NCBI GenBank assembly: GCA_910585255.1
Contig: CAJUEI010000001.1
Coordinates: forward strand, 21,196 to 79,322
DNA from: an uncultured Lachnospiraceae bacterium
GTDB taxonomy: Bacteria > Bacillota > Clostridia > Lachnospirales > Lachnospiraceae
DNA: 58,127 bases
Direction: 5' to 3'
Shown here: one piece after another, positions 1-8,400 of the stretch
Layout: the number at the start of each line of letters is the position of its first letter
Position numbering within the stretch: the stretch's first letter is position 1
Translations under genes and position numbers: made by a program
The notes under the pieces: generated by a model
What the model was told of the DNA's origin: nothing
Databases searched by the model: none
What the model saw: the letters and a program-made list of their open reading frames with translations, nothing else

Positions 1-553
1 CACTGCTCAAACTACTACATCTAAAAAATTCATAATTCCCTATACTGGTTACACCATTTTTTATTACAATTTTCTTAATATCAGCGTAATAATTATACCA
101 AGGATGCCTCCACTTATAGGGCCAATCTTTCATATCCCCATTACCACTAATCGTTAAAATTCCTTCATCATTCAATACATAAGTCACACTTTCTCCACAG
201 CTTCCAGAAATCACTTCTCCATTTAAATCAGCTTGTACTATTATATCTTTCTTTTGCATCTCTATACTTTCATCCAGCAAAATTTCCATTTCATTCGTGG
301 ATGTTTCTTGTAATTCCTCTTGCTTTTCAACTCTATCTATCCCACTAAAATCATCTGTTTCATTCACCCCTTCCATATCCGATTCTTCTGTTTCTACAAT
401 CTCTGATTCCTCCACTTTTTCAACAATCGTGTCTATAGAACCATCTCCATCTGCAATATTCGCTACTCCTATTTCAATATTCTGAAATATCAATAAAGCT
501 GTTAATAACAATGCTATTATCTGCTTCTTTTTCTTACTTTTCTTTCTTGTCAT
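1..553 (-). CDS. BspA-like leucine-rich-repeat surface protein, 3' end cut by window edge
   Basis: The reading frame opens at an ATG at 553-551 behind a good AAGGAGAG ribosome site and stays open to the left edge (184 residues visible), so the C-terminal part is missing. Seen: a basic N-terminus (MTRKKSKKKK), a hydrophobic signal segment (IIALLLTALLIF), an acidic Glu/Ser/Thr linker, then the motif SGSCGESVTYVLNDEGILTI, and finally the start of a repeat (NGVTSIGNYEFF). That combination is typical of secreted BspA-like proteins with LRR_5 repeats, which are usually large cell-surface adhesins. Anchor and total length are not visible. The gene lies 193 bp beyond one recombination site of the adjacent invertible segment and is the likely gene switched by it. 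A weak promoter of its own cannot be excluded (TTGTTA, 16 bp, TATAGA within 554-745). Confidence 0.8.
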   Translation of the reverse strand, partial: MTRKKSKKKKQIIALLLTALLIFQNIEIGVANIADGDGSIDTIVEKVEESEIVETEESDMEGVNETDDFSGIDRVEKQEELQETSTNEMEILLDESIEMQKKDIIVQADLNGEVISGSCGESVTYVLNDEGILTISGNGDMKDWPYKWRHPWYNYYADIKKIVIKNGVTSIGNYEFFRCSSLSS

Positions 554-745
554 AATCCTTCTCTCCTTATCTAATAAATTCGCCAAAAGTTCTTCTTAAC
601 CTTTCCCGTTCTATGTTTGACTTTATACCTCCCCTCCCCTATAAATAAACTTACCTATTTTTTCCATTTCTATACAAGATTTATTTTACATAACAAAAAT
701 CTTCACATTTCATCTATAATTACAATAAAGAATACCCACTATCTG

Positions 746-772
746 TTTCGCAGATTGTTATAATCTGCGAAA
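746..772. repeat. Left recombination site of the putative inverton
   Basis: A 27-bp site: arm TTTCGCAGATT, spacer GTTAT, arm AATCTGCGAAA. The arms are perfect inverted repeats, the layout of a tyrosine-recombinase core site. It is the exact reverse complement of the site at 2175-2201, so recombination between the two should invert the DNA between them. Confidence 0.85.
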
Positions 773-805
773 TGATACCTCTTTATGCAGTAAATTCAAC
801 ATTTA

Positions 806-1978
806 TCAATCAGTCTGACCCACATATTGACCATAAATAACAGATAAAGAATTCATTTGTTGGCGTTTCATTTCTATGGTTGGATGCATATAACAGTTTA
901 ACGTAGTTTTAATATCCGAATGTCCTAATATCTCACTAATACTTTTCATATCCATCCCACTATTGATACAATTCGTTGCAAAAGTATGCCGAAGAATATG
1001 AAAATTTTTCTTTTTAATTCCTGCCATTTGTAAATATTTTTGAAATTTATTTTGATAGGTTCTTGGCTCCATTGGTTTATCCTCATTCATCACATACTTT
1101 GTGGTACAATTCCCATAAGAAAATAATAAATTTATCATTTCATCGGATAAGGGAATTTCTCGTTTCGAAAAAATACTTTTTGGTTTTCCTTCCAAAAGTA
1201 TCGTTTTTGTATCATATCCTTCTACCCCAATTCGTTGTACCGTTGTATTCACATATAAGACCTTTCCTTTTCGATCGATATCTTCCCATTTTAAAGCACA
1301 AATCTCACCTAAACGCAAGCCAGTAGAAAGACAAAGGACAATTCCCGCCTTATAAATATCCATTTCTTTATATAAATATTGGAGTAACTTCGTTTGTTCC
1401 ATCTGATTGAGGACTTCCACCAATTTTTTCTCTGTTTTTGGTTTCTGATAAGAATACTGAAGCAATTTCATCTGATAATGAGAAGCTGCATAAGCAAAAA
1501 TTTGATTTATAACACAAGAAATACTCTTTTTTAAACTATCAGATAGGATTTCTTTTTCATTACTCTGAAATATTTCTGCAAAAATACCTTCTTCTAATTT
1601 GGATAAAGAACATTCCTTTAATTTTTCTTGTATATATTTTTTATAAATAAAATGATATTTTATATAAGTTGCATACTTTTTTGTCTGTTCTATCTGAATC
1701 AACCACTCTTCTGCTACAACATGAAAGGAAACTTCTGTATCCGATAACTCATCCAAATCACATTTTTCTTCCAAATGAGAGCTTTTTTCTCTAATAAAAT
1801 CTTTCCTTCTACACTCTGCAGATGCCTTTGCAGCAATCAGCTTTTCTTTTACTTCTCCATAACTTTTCGCATAGACAGAATGTACTTTATTTTTTCCAGA
1901 TTTTCCCTCAAACTCATAATATCTACCTTCCCAACGTCCATCTTTCCTTTTTCGAATATTTTCACCACGTCTTGACAT
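806..1978 (-). CDS. Tyrosine recombinase, probable DNA invertase inside its own invertible segment
   Basis: A 390-aa Tn916-Int-type recombinase. The N-terminus (IRKRKDGRWEGRYY) resembles the arm-binding domain of that family. A SAM-like core-binding domain follows (about 90-190) and then the catalytic domain: Arg in TGLRLGE near 222, HILRH near 327, LGHSDIK near 350 and the nucleophile Tyr in NCYMHP near 362. All expected catalytic residues are present, so the enzyme should be active. The start is ATG with AGGAGGAG five bases upstream. The gene is enclosed by exact inverted 27-bp sites, which points to inversion rather than to element integration. In the present orientation its transcript runs toward the surface-protein gene with no obvious terminator between. 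That could give low read-through expression. An ICE integrase is the alternative role. Confidence 0.85.
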   Translation of the reverse strand: MSRRGENIRKRKDGRWEGRYYEFEGKSGKNKVHSVYAKSYGEVKEKLIAAKASAECRRKDFIREKSSHLEEKCDLDELSDTEVSFHVVAEEWLIQIEQTKKYATYIKYHFIYKKYIQEKLKECSLSKLEEGIFAEIFQSNEKEILSDSLKKSISCVINQIFAYAASHYQMKLLQYSYQKPKTEKKLVEVLNQMEQTKLLQYLYKEMDIYKAGIVLCLSTGLRLGEICALKWEDIDRKGKVLYVNTTVQRIGVEGYDTKTILLEGKPKSIFSKREIPLSDEMINLLFSYGNCTTKYVMNEDKPMEPRTYQNKFQKYLQMAGIKKKNFHILRHTFATNCINSGMDMKSISEILGHSDIKTTLNCYMHPTIEMKRQQMNSLSVIYGQYVGQTD

Positions 1979-2056
1979 GATTTCTCCTCCTGACCACTTT
2001 TTTGACCCATAATAGAATAAATTTATAAAATTTCGATAACATTTTAATAGAATTTC

Positions 2057-2085
2057 TTTATAATTTTTTTATATTTTATTGACAA
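2057..2085 (-). promoter_or_regulatory. Predicted promoter of the recombinase gene
   Basis: On the minus strand: -35 TTGTCA (2085-2080), 17-bp spacer, -10 TATAAA (2062-2057), about 80 bp before the recombinase start. Its -35 overlaps the -35 of the outward promoter on the other strand, so the two promoters probably compete. Confidence 0.6.
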
Positions 2086-2107
2086 TTCCTCTCTTCACAG
2101 ATATAAT
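2079..2107 (+). promoter_or_regulatory. Consensus outward promoter of the invertible segment
   Basis: -35 TTGACA (2079-2084), exactly 17 bp, -10 TATAAT (2102-2107): a perfect housekeeping sigma promoter. It points right, out of the invertible segment, through the site at 2175-2201 and into a terminator at 2203-2238, with no gene to serve. After inversion it would lie near 840-868 and point at the surface-protein gene, giving a leader of roughly 280 nt. Confidence 0.75.
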
Positions 2108-2174
2108 TACTCCTAGATAGATAATATTTTTTTACAAAAATCGTAATAAAAAATATTTTTTTACCTATAAGAAG

Positions 2175-2201
2175 TTTCGCAGATTATAACAATCTGCGAA
2201 A
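2175..2201. repeat. Right recombination site of the putative inverton
   Basis: Arm TTTCGCAGATT, spacer ATAAC, arm AATCTGCGAAA. The spacer is the reverse complement of the left site's GTTAT, so the two sites are in inverted orientation. The whole 27 bp matches without a mismatch. Confidence 0.85.
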
Positions 2202-2202
2202 A

Positions 2203-2238
2203 AAAATGGCGTTCGACAATTTTTTCGAACGCCATTTT
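2203..2238. terminator. Strong hairpin terminator next to the right recombination site
   Basis: A perfect 13-bp stem (AAAATGGCGTTCG at 2203-2215 with CGAACGCCATTTT at 2226-2238) and a 10-nt loop. A-rich and T-rich flanks mean it could act in both directions. In the orientation read here it sits where transcription from the outward promoter would arrive. Confidence 0.7.
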
Positions 2239-2557
2239 CTTCACCACTCTTAATATTTATTTTCTATTCGACAATCTTATTGCTCTTATCAAAATCTCTG
2301 AAATTCATAGTTCCTATAGATTCCTTCCTATAGGATACCATCACAAAAATAAAATCGAAATACCTCTCACTTTTTCCAAATTATACTTGTAAGACACCAC
2401 TACTAAAACCTGTCCGACCTTTCCAGACGAAATATTTCCCTCATGCAGTTTGATAAATTTTTTAAATTTCTTTCATTTCTAAATATAATATGGGAATTCT
2501 GTTCTATTAATGAAATAAAGAAGAAAAAGAAAATTGATTTAAATATTATTTTGTTTC
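2239..2557. other. Intergenic stretch with no supported gene
   Basis: No convincing coding region in 319 bp. Short minus-strand open stretches with weak ribosome sites exist (a 14-codon one ends near 2265) but none resembles a known protein. A small inverted repeat (TCCTATAG with CTATAGGA, about 2315-2338) is present. It may be decayed accessory DNA. Confidence 0.4.
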
Positions 2558-2806
2558 CTATTCTATTTCTATGGATTCTTCTGCATTAGAAGAGTTCTTT
2601 TTTGATGAACTTGGAATAAACTCTATAATTTCTTCTGGTTGACATTGAAGATAATCACAAAGTTTATCAATACTTTCTGTTGTGACAATTTCATTATTTT
2701 TCATCTTATTGATCGTAGCAGCACTAATTATTTTTTTATCTTTTAAATCCTTTTTCCGAATCCCCATCCGGTTCATCTTATCCCATAACTTATAAAATAC
2801 AATCAT
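2558..2806 (-). CDS. Small XRE/Cro-CI-type helix-turn-helix regulator
   Basis: An 82-aa protein that is nearly all one HTH domain (residues about 5-65). IRKKDLKDKKIISAATINKM is followed by ESIDKLCDYLQCQPEEII, the standard pattern of YozG-like Cro/CI regulators (HTH_26 type). A Ser/Glu-rich tail follows. It is transcribed away from the SymE-like gene and has its own consensus promoter. By position it may repress the divergent 2807-3034 region or itself; that is inference, and no operator repeat stands out. Confidence 0.8.
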   Translation of the reverse strand: MIVFYKLWDKMNRMGIRKKDLKDKKIISAATINKMKNNEIVTTESIDKLCDYLQCQPEEIIEFIPSSSKKNSSNAEESIEIE

Positions 2807-2838
2807 AATTCCTCGTTTCCTTTCATTCTATTTGTATC

Positions 2839-2867
2839 ATTATAGATAAATTATCGTTTGCTGTCAA
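2839..2867 (-). promoter_or_regulatory. Consensus promoter of the XRE gene
   Basis: Minus strand: -35 TTGACA (2867-2862), 17-bp spacer, -10 TATAAT (2844-2839), about 33 bp upstream of the start codon. Confidence 0.7.
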
Positions 2868-2946
2868 ATAGTATTTTATCCTTTCCATTAAATAATAGAA
2901 AAAGAATAAAAATATGTAATAGAAATTAAAAATATGCCAATCCATA

Positions 2947-2975
2947 TTGACAGAAAATAAAAACAAGGTTATAAT
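2947..2975 (+). promoter_or_regulatory. Consensus promoter of the SymE-like gene
   Basis: -35 TTGACA (2947-2952), 17-bp spacer, -10 TATAAT (2970-2975), about 60 bp before the start codon. It is divergent from the XRE promoter, about 80 bp apart. Confidence 0.7.
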
Positions 2976-3034
2976 TTCATTATCGCATATTATAATATGT
3001 TAAAGCACACTTAAGTGGAAAGGAGAACTCTACT

Positions 3035-3271
3035 ATGTCATTCAAAAAATATCGCAATATGAAAGTTTATGAACAAAGCGGAAGTCATTACAAAGCTACC
3101 CCAACCATCCTGTTAAAAGGACAATGGTTAAAAGATTGTAACTTTGAGATTGGAACCCCTATCCTTGTAACATGTGAAGATGGCAAACTTACCATTACAA
3201 AAGCAGATAACATAGAAATCCATCCGATTGACACTACCAACCATCAACCTACAAATCCGATTCCTAAATAA
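3035..3271 (+). CDS. SymE-like small protein (type I toxin family or AbrB-fold relative)
   Basis: A 78-aa protein behind AAAGGAG. The core matches the SymE pattern: a basic start, then ATPTILLKGQWLKDCNFEIG and the strand pair ILVTCEDGKLTITK (about residues 22-56), the swapped-hairpin/AbrB-like fold. A Thr/Asn/Pro-rich tail follows. In E. coli, SymE is an SOS-induced toxin controlled by an antisense RNA. Here no antisense RNA can be shown, and the neighbour is a divergent XRE gene. It is one of the very few plus-strand genes in the window. Similar genes are common cargo in Firmicute mobile elements, where toxicity has mostly not been tested. Confidence 0.7.
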   Translation: MSFKKYRNMKVYEQSGSHYKATPTILLKGQWLKDCNFEIGTPILVTCEDGKLTITKADNIEIHPIDTTNHQPTNPIPK

Positions 3272-3403
3272 ATAGAAATATGGTTAAATCAGATGAAATC
3301 CTTATGAAAAACCTTATCCTACGCCATGACAGAATCATTTCAAATCATAATTCCAACACCTATCAAAACCTAAAAATCTATGAATACTAAAAACTATCCA
3401 TAT

Positions 3404-3424
3404 CCCCTTCCTTCTAAGAAGGGG
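3404..3424. terminator. Possible hairpin between convergent genes
   Basis: CCCCTTC (3404-3410) and GAAGGGG (3418-3424) form a 7-bp GC-rich stem between the convergent SymE-like gene and the next minus-strand gene. There is no clear T-run on either side, so terminator function is uncertain. Confidence 0.35.
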
Positions 3425-3436
3425 ACAAATCACCTT

Positions 3437-4126
3437 TTACCATTCTATTTGTTCCTTTTTCTTTATATGATCCTTATATTCCTGTTCCTTTCCTGCCATC
3501 TTTTCCTTTTTCCGAACAAGACGTTCCTTTAACGATATTCGCTCACCATATTCTTTTTTTCCTTTCTCATATCCACCTCTTCCTACTTCTGTTCCTTTTA
3601 GTCCAACCTCATCCTCCTTCTGACTTCGTAATGCTATCCCAGTTAATGTCACTTTCATTTCCTTTTCTCCCAACTGACCAAACAAGGTTTCTATCAACCC
3701 TCTATGTTCAAAATGCTCCCCATCCGATAACACGATTTCATCCTTATCTGCATCAAATTCCACCGAAAATAACAGCTTTTCTCCCTGCTGTAAATAGGCA
3801 AATTCTGCAATTTCTATTCGTTCTCCATACGACTCCATTTCCACAAATGGTCGATTACACGCTGCATAAGCTCGACACAATTCCTCTACATCAAGTCCGC
3901 TTGTATTTTCATAACATCGTTCCTCATCGAACATACGAATACTAAAAATACTCTTTAACTTCTGCTTTTTCACCTGTCTTTCCCTCTTAAAAACCTCCTC
4001 TTGTAACGGATAGAAAGGTTGTTTCTTCTCCTCTTTTGCAAATATACTCTTTTGTTTATCCCCTATCTCTAAATGGATATTGGTACCCTCTTTTTCTTTC
4101 TTATATCCTATTTTTTCACTCACCAT
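3437..4126 (-). CDS. Hypothetical mobile-element protein, Lys/Glu-rich
   Basis: A 229-aa protein I do not recognise. The charged N-terminus (1-60) and C-terminus (170-229) look disordered. The middle (about 60-165) looks folded, with alternating strands (IEIAEFAYLQQGEKLLFSVE) and a helix (GLIETLFGQLGEKEM). No signal peptide, membrane segment, Cys cluster or nucleotide-binding motif is present. It is last in the run of element genes after the helicase and Rpn genes and its ribosome site is weak. Codon use and AT content match the neighbours. By place it could be a partner of the helicase module, but no function can be assigned. Confidence 0.55.
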   Translation of the reverse strand: MVSEKIGYKKEKEGTNIHLEIGDKQKSIFAKEEKKQPFYPLQEEVFKRERQVKKQKLKSIFSIRMFDEERCYENTSGLDVEELCRAYAACNRPFVEMESYGERIEIAEFAYLQQGEKLLFSVEFDADKDEIVLSDGEHFEHRGLIETLFGQLGEKEMKVTLTGIALRSQKEDEVGLKGTEVGRGGYEKGKKEYGERISLKERLVRKKEKMAGKEQEYKDHIKKKEQIEW

Positions 4127-4270
4127 ATTTTATTCTCTTTTCTTTATTCCCTGACAAAAATAGAAAAAAGACTTCCTTTCGAATCTGCTCTTTTCCTCCA
4201 AAATAAAAAAGCAGCAAATCCTTTCTCCCGATTTCCTGCTTCTTGTTTTTCTATACTTTTGTTTTTCTTG

Positions 4271-5260
4271 TTATACCATAACAGGTTCCTTGCTCTCAAT
4301 AACCCCTTTTACTTCTTCCATACTTTTCTCTGCTACTTCTGCAATCTGTTCCAAGGAATACCCTTTTTTATACATATTACGCATCAATTTTGCTTCTCCT
4401 ATGGCAATCCCGTCTTCTTTTATTCCTTGACTTAAATTACACATCTCATGCACATCCTTCCTTATTTTCTCCTCTAATGGAATCTCATACTCTTTTTCAA
4501 GAATCTCTAACTTTTCCTGTTCTGAAAGTTCTTTTGATAACAATGCACCTAACAAACGATGTAACTCATATATTTTCTTCTGTTCTGGCAATTCCTGTGA
4601 TAAACCGATAAAAACTAAATTCCATAAGTCTATTCCAGCAATCCAATCATAAGAACCTAACAACTTATCTCCTGTTAAATGTACATATTCCAACGCATTT
4701 TCTTTCATATTCATACAAATCCAAATCGATATAACACGTTTGATTTCATCATAATTTGTATTAACAAAATCCCTTTCTTTTTGCGAAGAAATTAGGCGAC
4801 TTACATAAAAAATTGCCCGATTCCCCAACTTATAAGTTGCAGGAGTATTCTTCTGTGCTTCCACATTAAGGATCATTTGTGAAAGTTTCTCTTTTGTACC
4901 ATCCTTTGATGGAATACGCACATAACATACCAAATCAAATCGGATCATCCCTTCGTTACTCTCTACACTCTCGGAATTAAAACCAATGACTCTTTTTCCT
5001 TCTTGTTTCTTCTTATTCGTTAGCCCTGGTTCTACTGGAATTGTAGAAATAAAAGGATCCCCCTCAATATAAGATATCACATCCTCTGGATTCATTCCAT
5101 AAAATTCTTTCACTGTTTTCAGCAATATATGAGCAAGTATCCTCTTATTTCCTAACAGACGTTTTGCACTTTCGTCATATTGTGCATCTTTATCCGTTGC
5201 TTTTATTGCATTCTTTATTTCAGTATCTATCATGATCGAATCTTTTGCTTTCTCATCCAT
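4271..5260 (-). CDS. Rpn-family PD-(D/E)XK nuclease (PDDEXK_2, transposase-like)
   Basis: A 329-aa protein of the recombination-promoting nuclease type. Seen: an N-terminal helical region ending in the family-typical KRLLGNKRILAHILLKTVKE, the active-site Asp in IRFDLVCYV (near 108), and the E-x-Q/K strand LNVEAQK (near 132). Then come the usual YKLGNRAIFYVSRLISSQ and the C-terminal helices with GEAKLMRNMYKKGYSLEQIA. The family comprises small endonucleases linked to RecA-independent recombination and, in some cases, phage defence; many copies sit in mobile elements. The ribosome site is AAAGGGG. The gene follows the large helicase by 147 bp and reads the same way. No inverted repeats or target duplication were seen, so it is a resident gene rather than a complete IS. 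Confidence 0.8.
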   Translation of the reverse strand: MDEKAKDSIMIDTEIKNAIKATDKDAQYDESAKRLLGNKRILAHILLKTVKEFYGMNPEDVISYIEGDPFISTIPVEPGLTNKKKQEGKRVIGFNSESVESNEGMIRFDLVCYVRIPSKDGTKEKLSQMILNVEAQKNTPATYKLGNRAIFYVSRLISSQKERDFVNTNYDEIKRVISIWICMNMKENALEYVHLTGDKLLGSYDWIAGIDLWNLVFIGLSQELPEQKKIYELHRLLGALLSKELSEQEKLEILEKEYEIPLEEKIRKDVHEMCNLSQGIKEDGIAIGEAKLMRNMYKKGYSLEQIAEVAEKSMEEVKGVIESKEPVMV

Positions 5261-5407
5261 TGGCTTTTCCCCTTTCGTATCTTAGCTTTTTCATCCTACC
5301 ACAAGGATAAAAAAATATATCCCTTTTCTCTTTATTATATCCTCTATTTTTTACAGAATCAATCAAAACTTTGTACGATGTTCTATCCTATTTTCTTTTA
5401 TCTCATT

Positions 5408-8400
5408 TTATCTGATTCCTTCTCTTTCTTTCCCTTTCCCCTTCTCGTTCTCTTTTTCTTTTTTATTCTCTCTTTCCTCCTTTTTTGCTCTATCACCAAT
5501 TTGTGCCTTCTTTTCCTCCAACCGTTGTTTTAATGATATCGGAACTGTTGTAGATTCTTCTCGTATTCCTGCCACAAGTTTCCATCCTTGTGGGTTTCCA
5601 TTTTCTATTTCCTGATGATGTCGAGCATTTTCAATGGGATAAGGATTTCCTATCTCTATCACTTTCTCCTCCTGCCCAAATTTTTGCTCATTCCTATCCA
5701 TTCTCTTATCACCTAAATGGCAAAATCCTTCCCACTCTACAATTTTTTGTTCTATTTGATTCCCTTCTATCGAATTGGACTCTATGCTATTTAACTCTAT
5801 CTGCTCTGACTTTTTCTGATCTTGTTCCACTATCTCCTCTTCTATTGGATCGGATTCCAAGCAATCTACCTCTATACAAGCTTCCTCTTCCCCTTTTTCA
5901 TCCAGATTCAGTAAAGTATTTAAAATCGAAAGTCGCTCACATTTCTCTGCAAGTTCTTTTTCTTGTGCAAAAGGCTTTGTTACCTCTATTTTTGCTGTTT
6001 CTAATTGACGCTCCACGTTTTCTAATTCCCTCTGTGCCTCAGAACATTTTTTTGTGATCGACTCCAGTGCATGATTCATACGAACCAGATTTCCTAATGG
6101 ATCCGAACCGATTTCCAAAGAATAACTTAGTTGCCCCTTTAGCTTCATCATCACCTTATGGTGAAGGTGAAAGGAATCAAAGGATACCATCATCTGAAAT
6201 CCTGCATACTCTCCAATCTTTACTGGTGTATCCGACCATTTTTGTTCCTTACACCTCTCAATCAATGCCATCCCTGCTTCTCTTTTCTCTGTATAAAACT
6301 GATCCCCCAATTTTATCAAGAATGCTTCTTTCTCTATTGGAAAATTTGCTTTTTTTGTTTGAAGATCTACCTGAAAACCACTGATTCGTTCTTTCCATAA
6401 AGCGATCTGCTTTGGATAATATTTCATAATCTGATCCTCTAACCGATATTTTTGACTGATATAGTTTGCCTTCATCAATTTCAATTTCGATACTTGAATA
6501 TCCAGATCCATCTTCTCTCGGATATAGGGATTTCCCGTTGCTAAAGCTTTGACTTCTGCATAGCTTAATGCTGCTTCATCCACATCTTCACAACTACGAA
6601 CGGGAGATTTGGAGGTCATAACCTGCCCAATAAATTTCTGTTTATTTTCAATAAGTTGCCAACTGTACGAGTCAAATGTTCCTTCTGTCACATATCGAAA
6701 GATCTTCACCTTGCGATTACAATTCCCCTGTCTTAAAATCCGCCCTTCCCGTTGCTCAATATCGGACGGACGCCATGGCACATCGAGATGGTGAAGTGCA
6801 ATCAGTCTATCCTGCACATTAGTTCCAGCCCCCATCTTCTGTGTGGAACCCAATAAAAAACGAACCTGTCCGTTTCTTACTTTTCCGAACAGCTCCGCTT
6901 TCTTTGCTTCTGTATTCGCATCATGAATAAATTCAATTTCTTTTCCTGGCACACCTCTCTCTATCAGTTTCTTTTTGATATCCTCATACACACTAAAAAT
7001 CCCATTTCCTTTGGGGGTCGATAAATCGCAAAAAATCAGTTGTGTGGATTTTTGTTTCTTTGTTTGCTCCCATATCTCAAATGCCTTCTCTACACAACGA
7101 CTCGTCTTCGAATTTTCATCATCTGGAAGTATTTCATTCAGCAAGCGTTGATCTAATGCCAGTTTCCTTCCATCATTCGTAATGCGAAGCATATTGTCCA
7201 TTGTTACATCCACTCTTTGATCTCGCACTGCTTCTGCCCGTTCTGCCAAAGAAAAAATCATCTCCTGTTGATAGGCACTTGGTTTTAATACTACCGTTTC
7301 ATATTCTACTTCTGGAACTGGTAGCTTTAATTGATCGGGTGTCTGTATATCAGCAACCTCTTTAAAAAGTGCCATCAACTCTGGTAAATTAAAAAATTTC
7401 GCAAACCTTGTTTTTGCTCGATAGCCACTTCCTTCTGGAGCAAGTTCAATCGCTGTTTGTGTTTCTCCAAAAGAGGAAGCCCAGCTATCAAACTGTCCTA
7501 ATCCCAACTTTTGCAAGGTACGATGCTGTAAATAACACATATTGGTATAAAGTTCTGTCATGCTATTTGAAATGGGGGTTCCCGTTGCAAAAATCACTCC
7601 TTTCCCACCTGTCCACTCATCCAAATACTGACACTTGGCAAATAAATCGGAAGATTTCTGTGCTTCGGTCTGTGCAATGCCTGCCACATTCCGCATTTTT
7701 GTGTAAAAAAACAAATTTTTATAAAAATGACTCTCATCCACAAAAAGACGATCCACTCCTAATTGTTCAAAGGTTACTACCTGATCTTTCTTTGTATTAT
7801 TTTGTAATTTTTCTAACTTTGCCGACAGAGATTTTTTCATCTTCTCCATCTGTTTTATGGTATAATGTTCTTCTTTCTCTGCTTTCGCTTGCGTAATCGC
7901 AAGTACAATCTCATCGATCTGGCGATGAATCATGGCTTCCTGCCGTTTTTGTGAAAGCGGGATTTTTTCAAATTGCGAATGTCCGATAATCACAGCATCA
8001 TACTCTCCCGTTGCTATCCTAGAACAAAATTTTTTTCGATTGATTGGTTCAAAATCCTTTTTTGTTGCTGCAAGCAGATTTGCACCAGGATATAACCGTA
8101 AAAAATCACTTGCCCACTGTTCTATCAAATGATTGGGTACCACAAATAAGCTCTTCTGACACAATCCTAATCGTTTACTCTCCATCGCTGCTGCTATCAT
8201 TTCAAACGTCTTTCCAGCTCCTACACAATGAGCCAGCAGCGTATTTCCTCCATACAAGATATGTGCCACTGCATTTTTCTGATGCGATCGTAATTCGATA
8301 TCTGGTGTCATACCAGGAAATGTTAGATGTGCACCATGGTACTCTCGTGGCCGGATCGCATTAAACTTTGTATTATAGATTGTTACTAAATCCTGTCTTC

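Noticed and set aside
806..1978. This recombinase as the ICE's own integrase
   Set aside because: Possible, but the exact inverted (not direct) orientation of its flanking sites predicts inversion, and the nearest element genes are separated from it by the SymE/XRE module.
4271..5260. Complete insertion sequence around the Rpn-type gene
   Set aside because: No terminal inverted repeats or target duplication were visible on either side.
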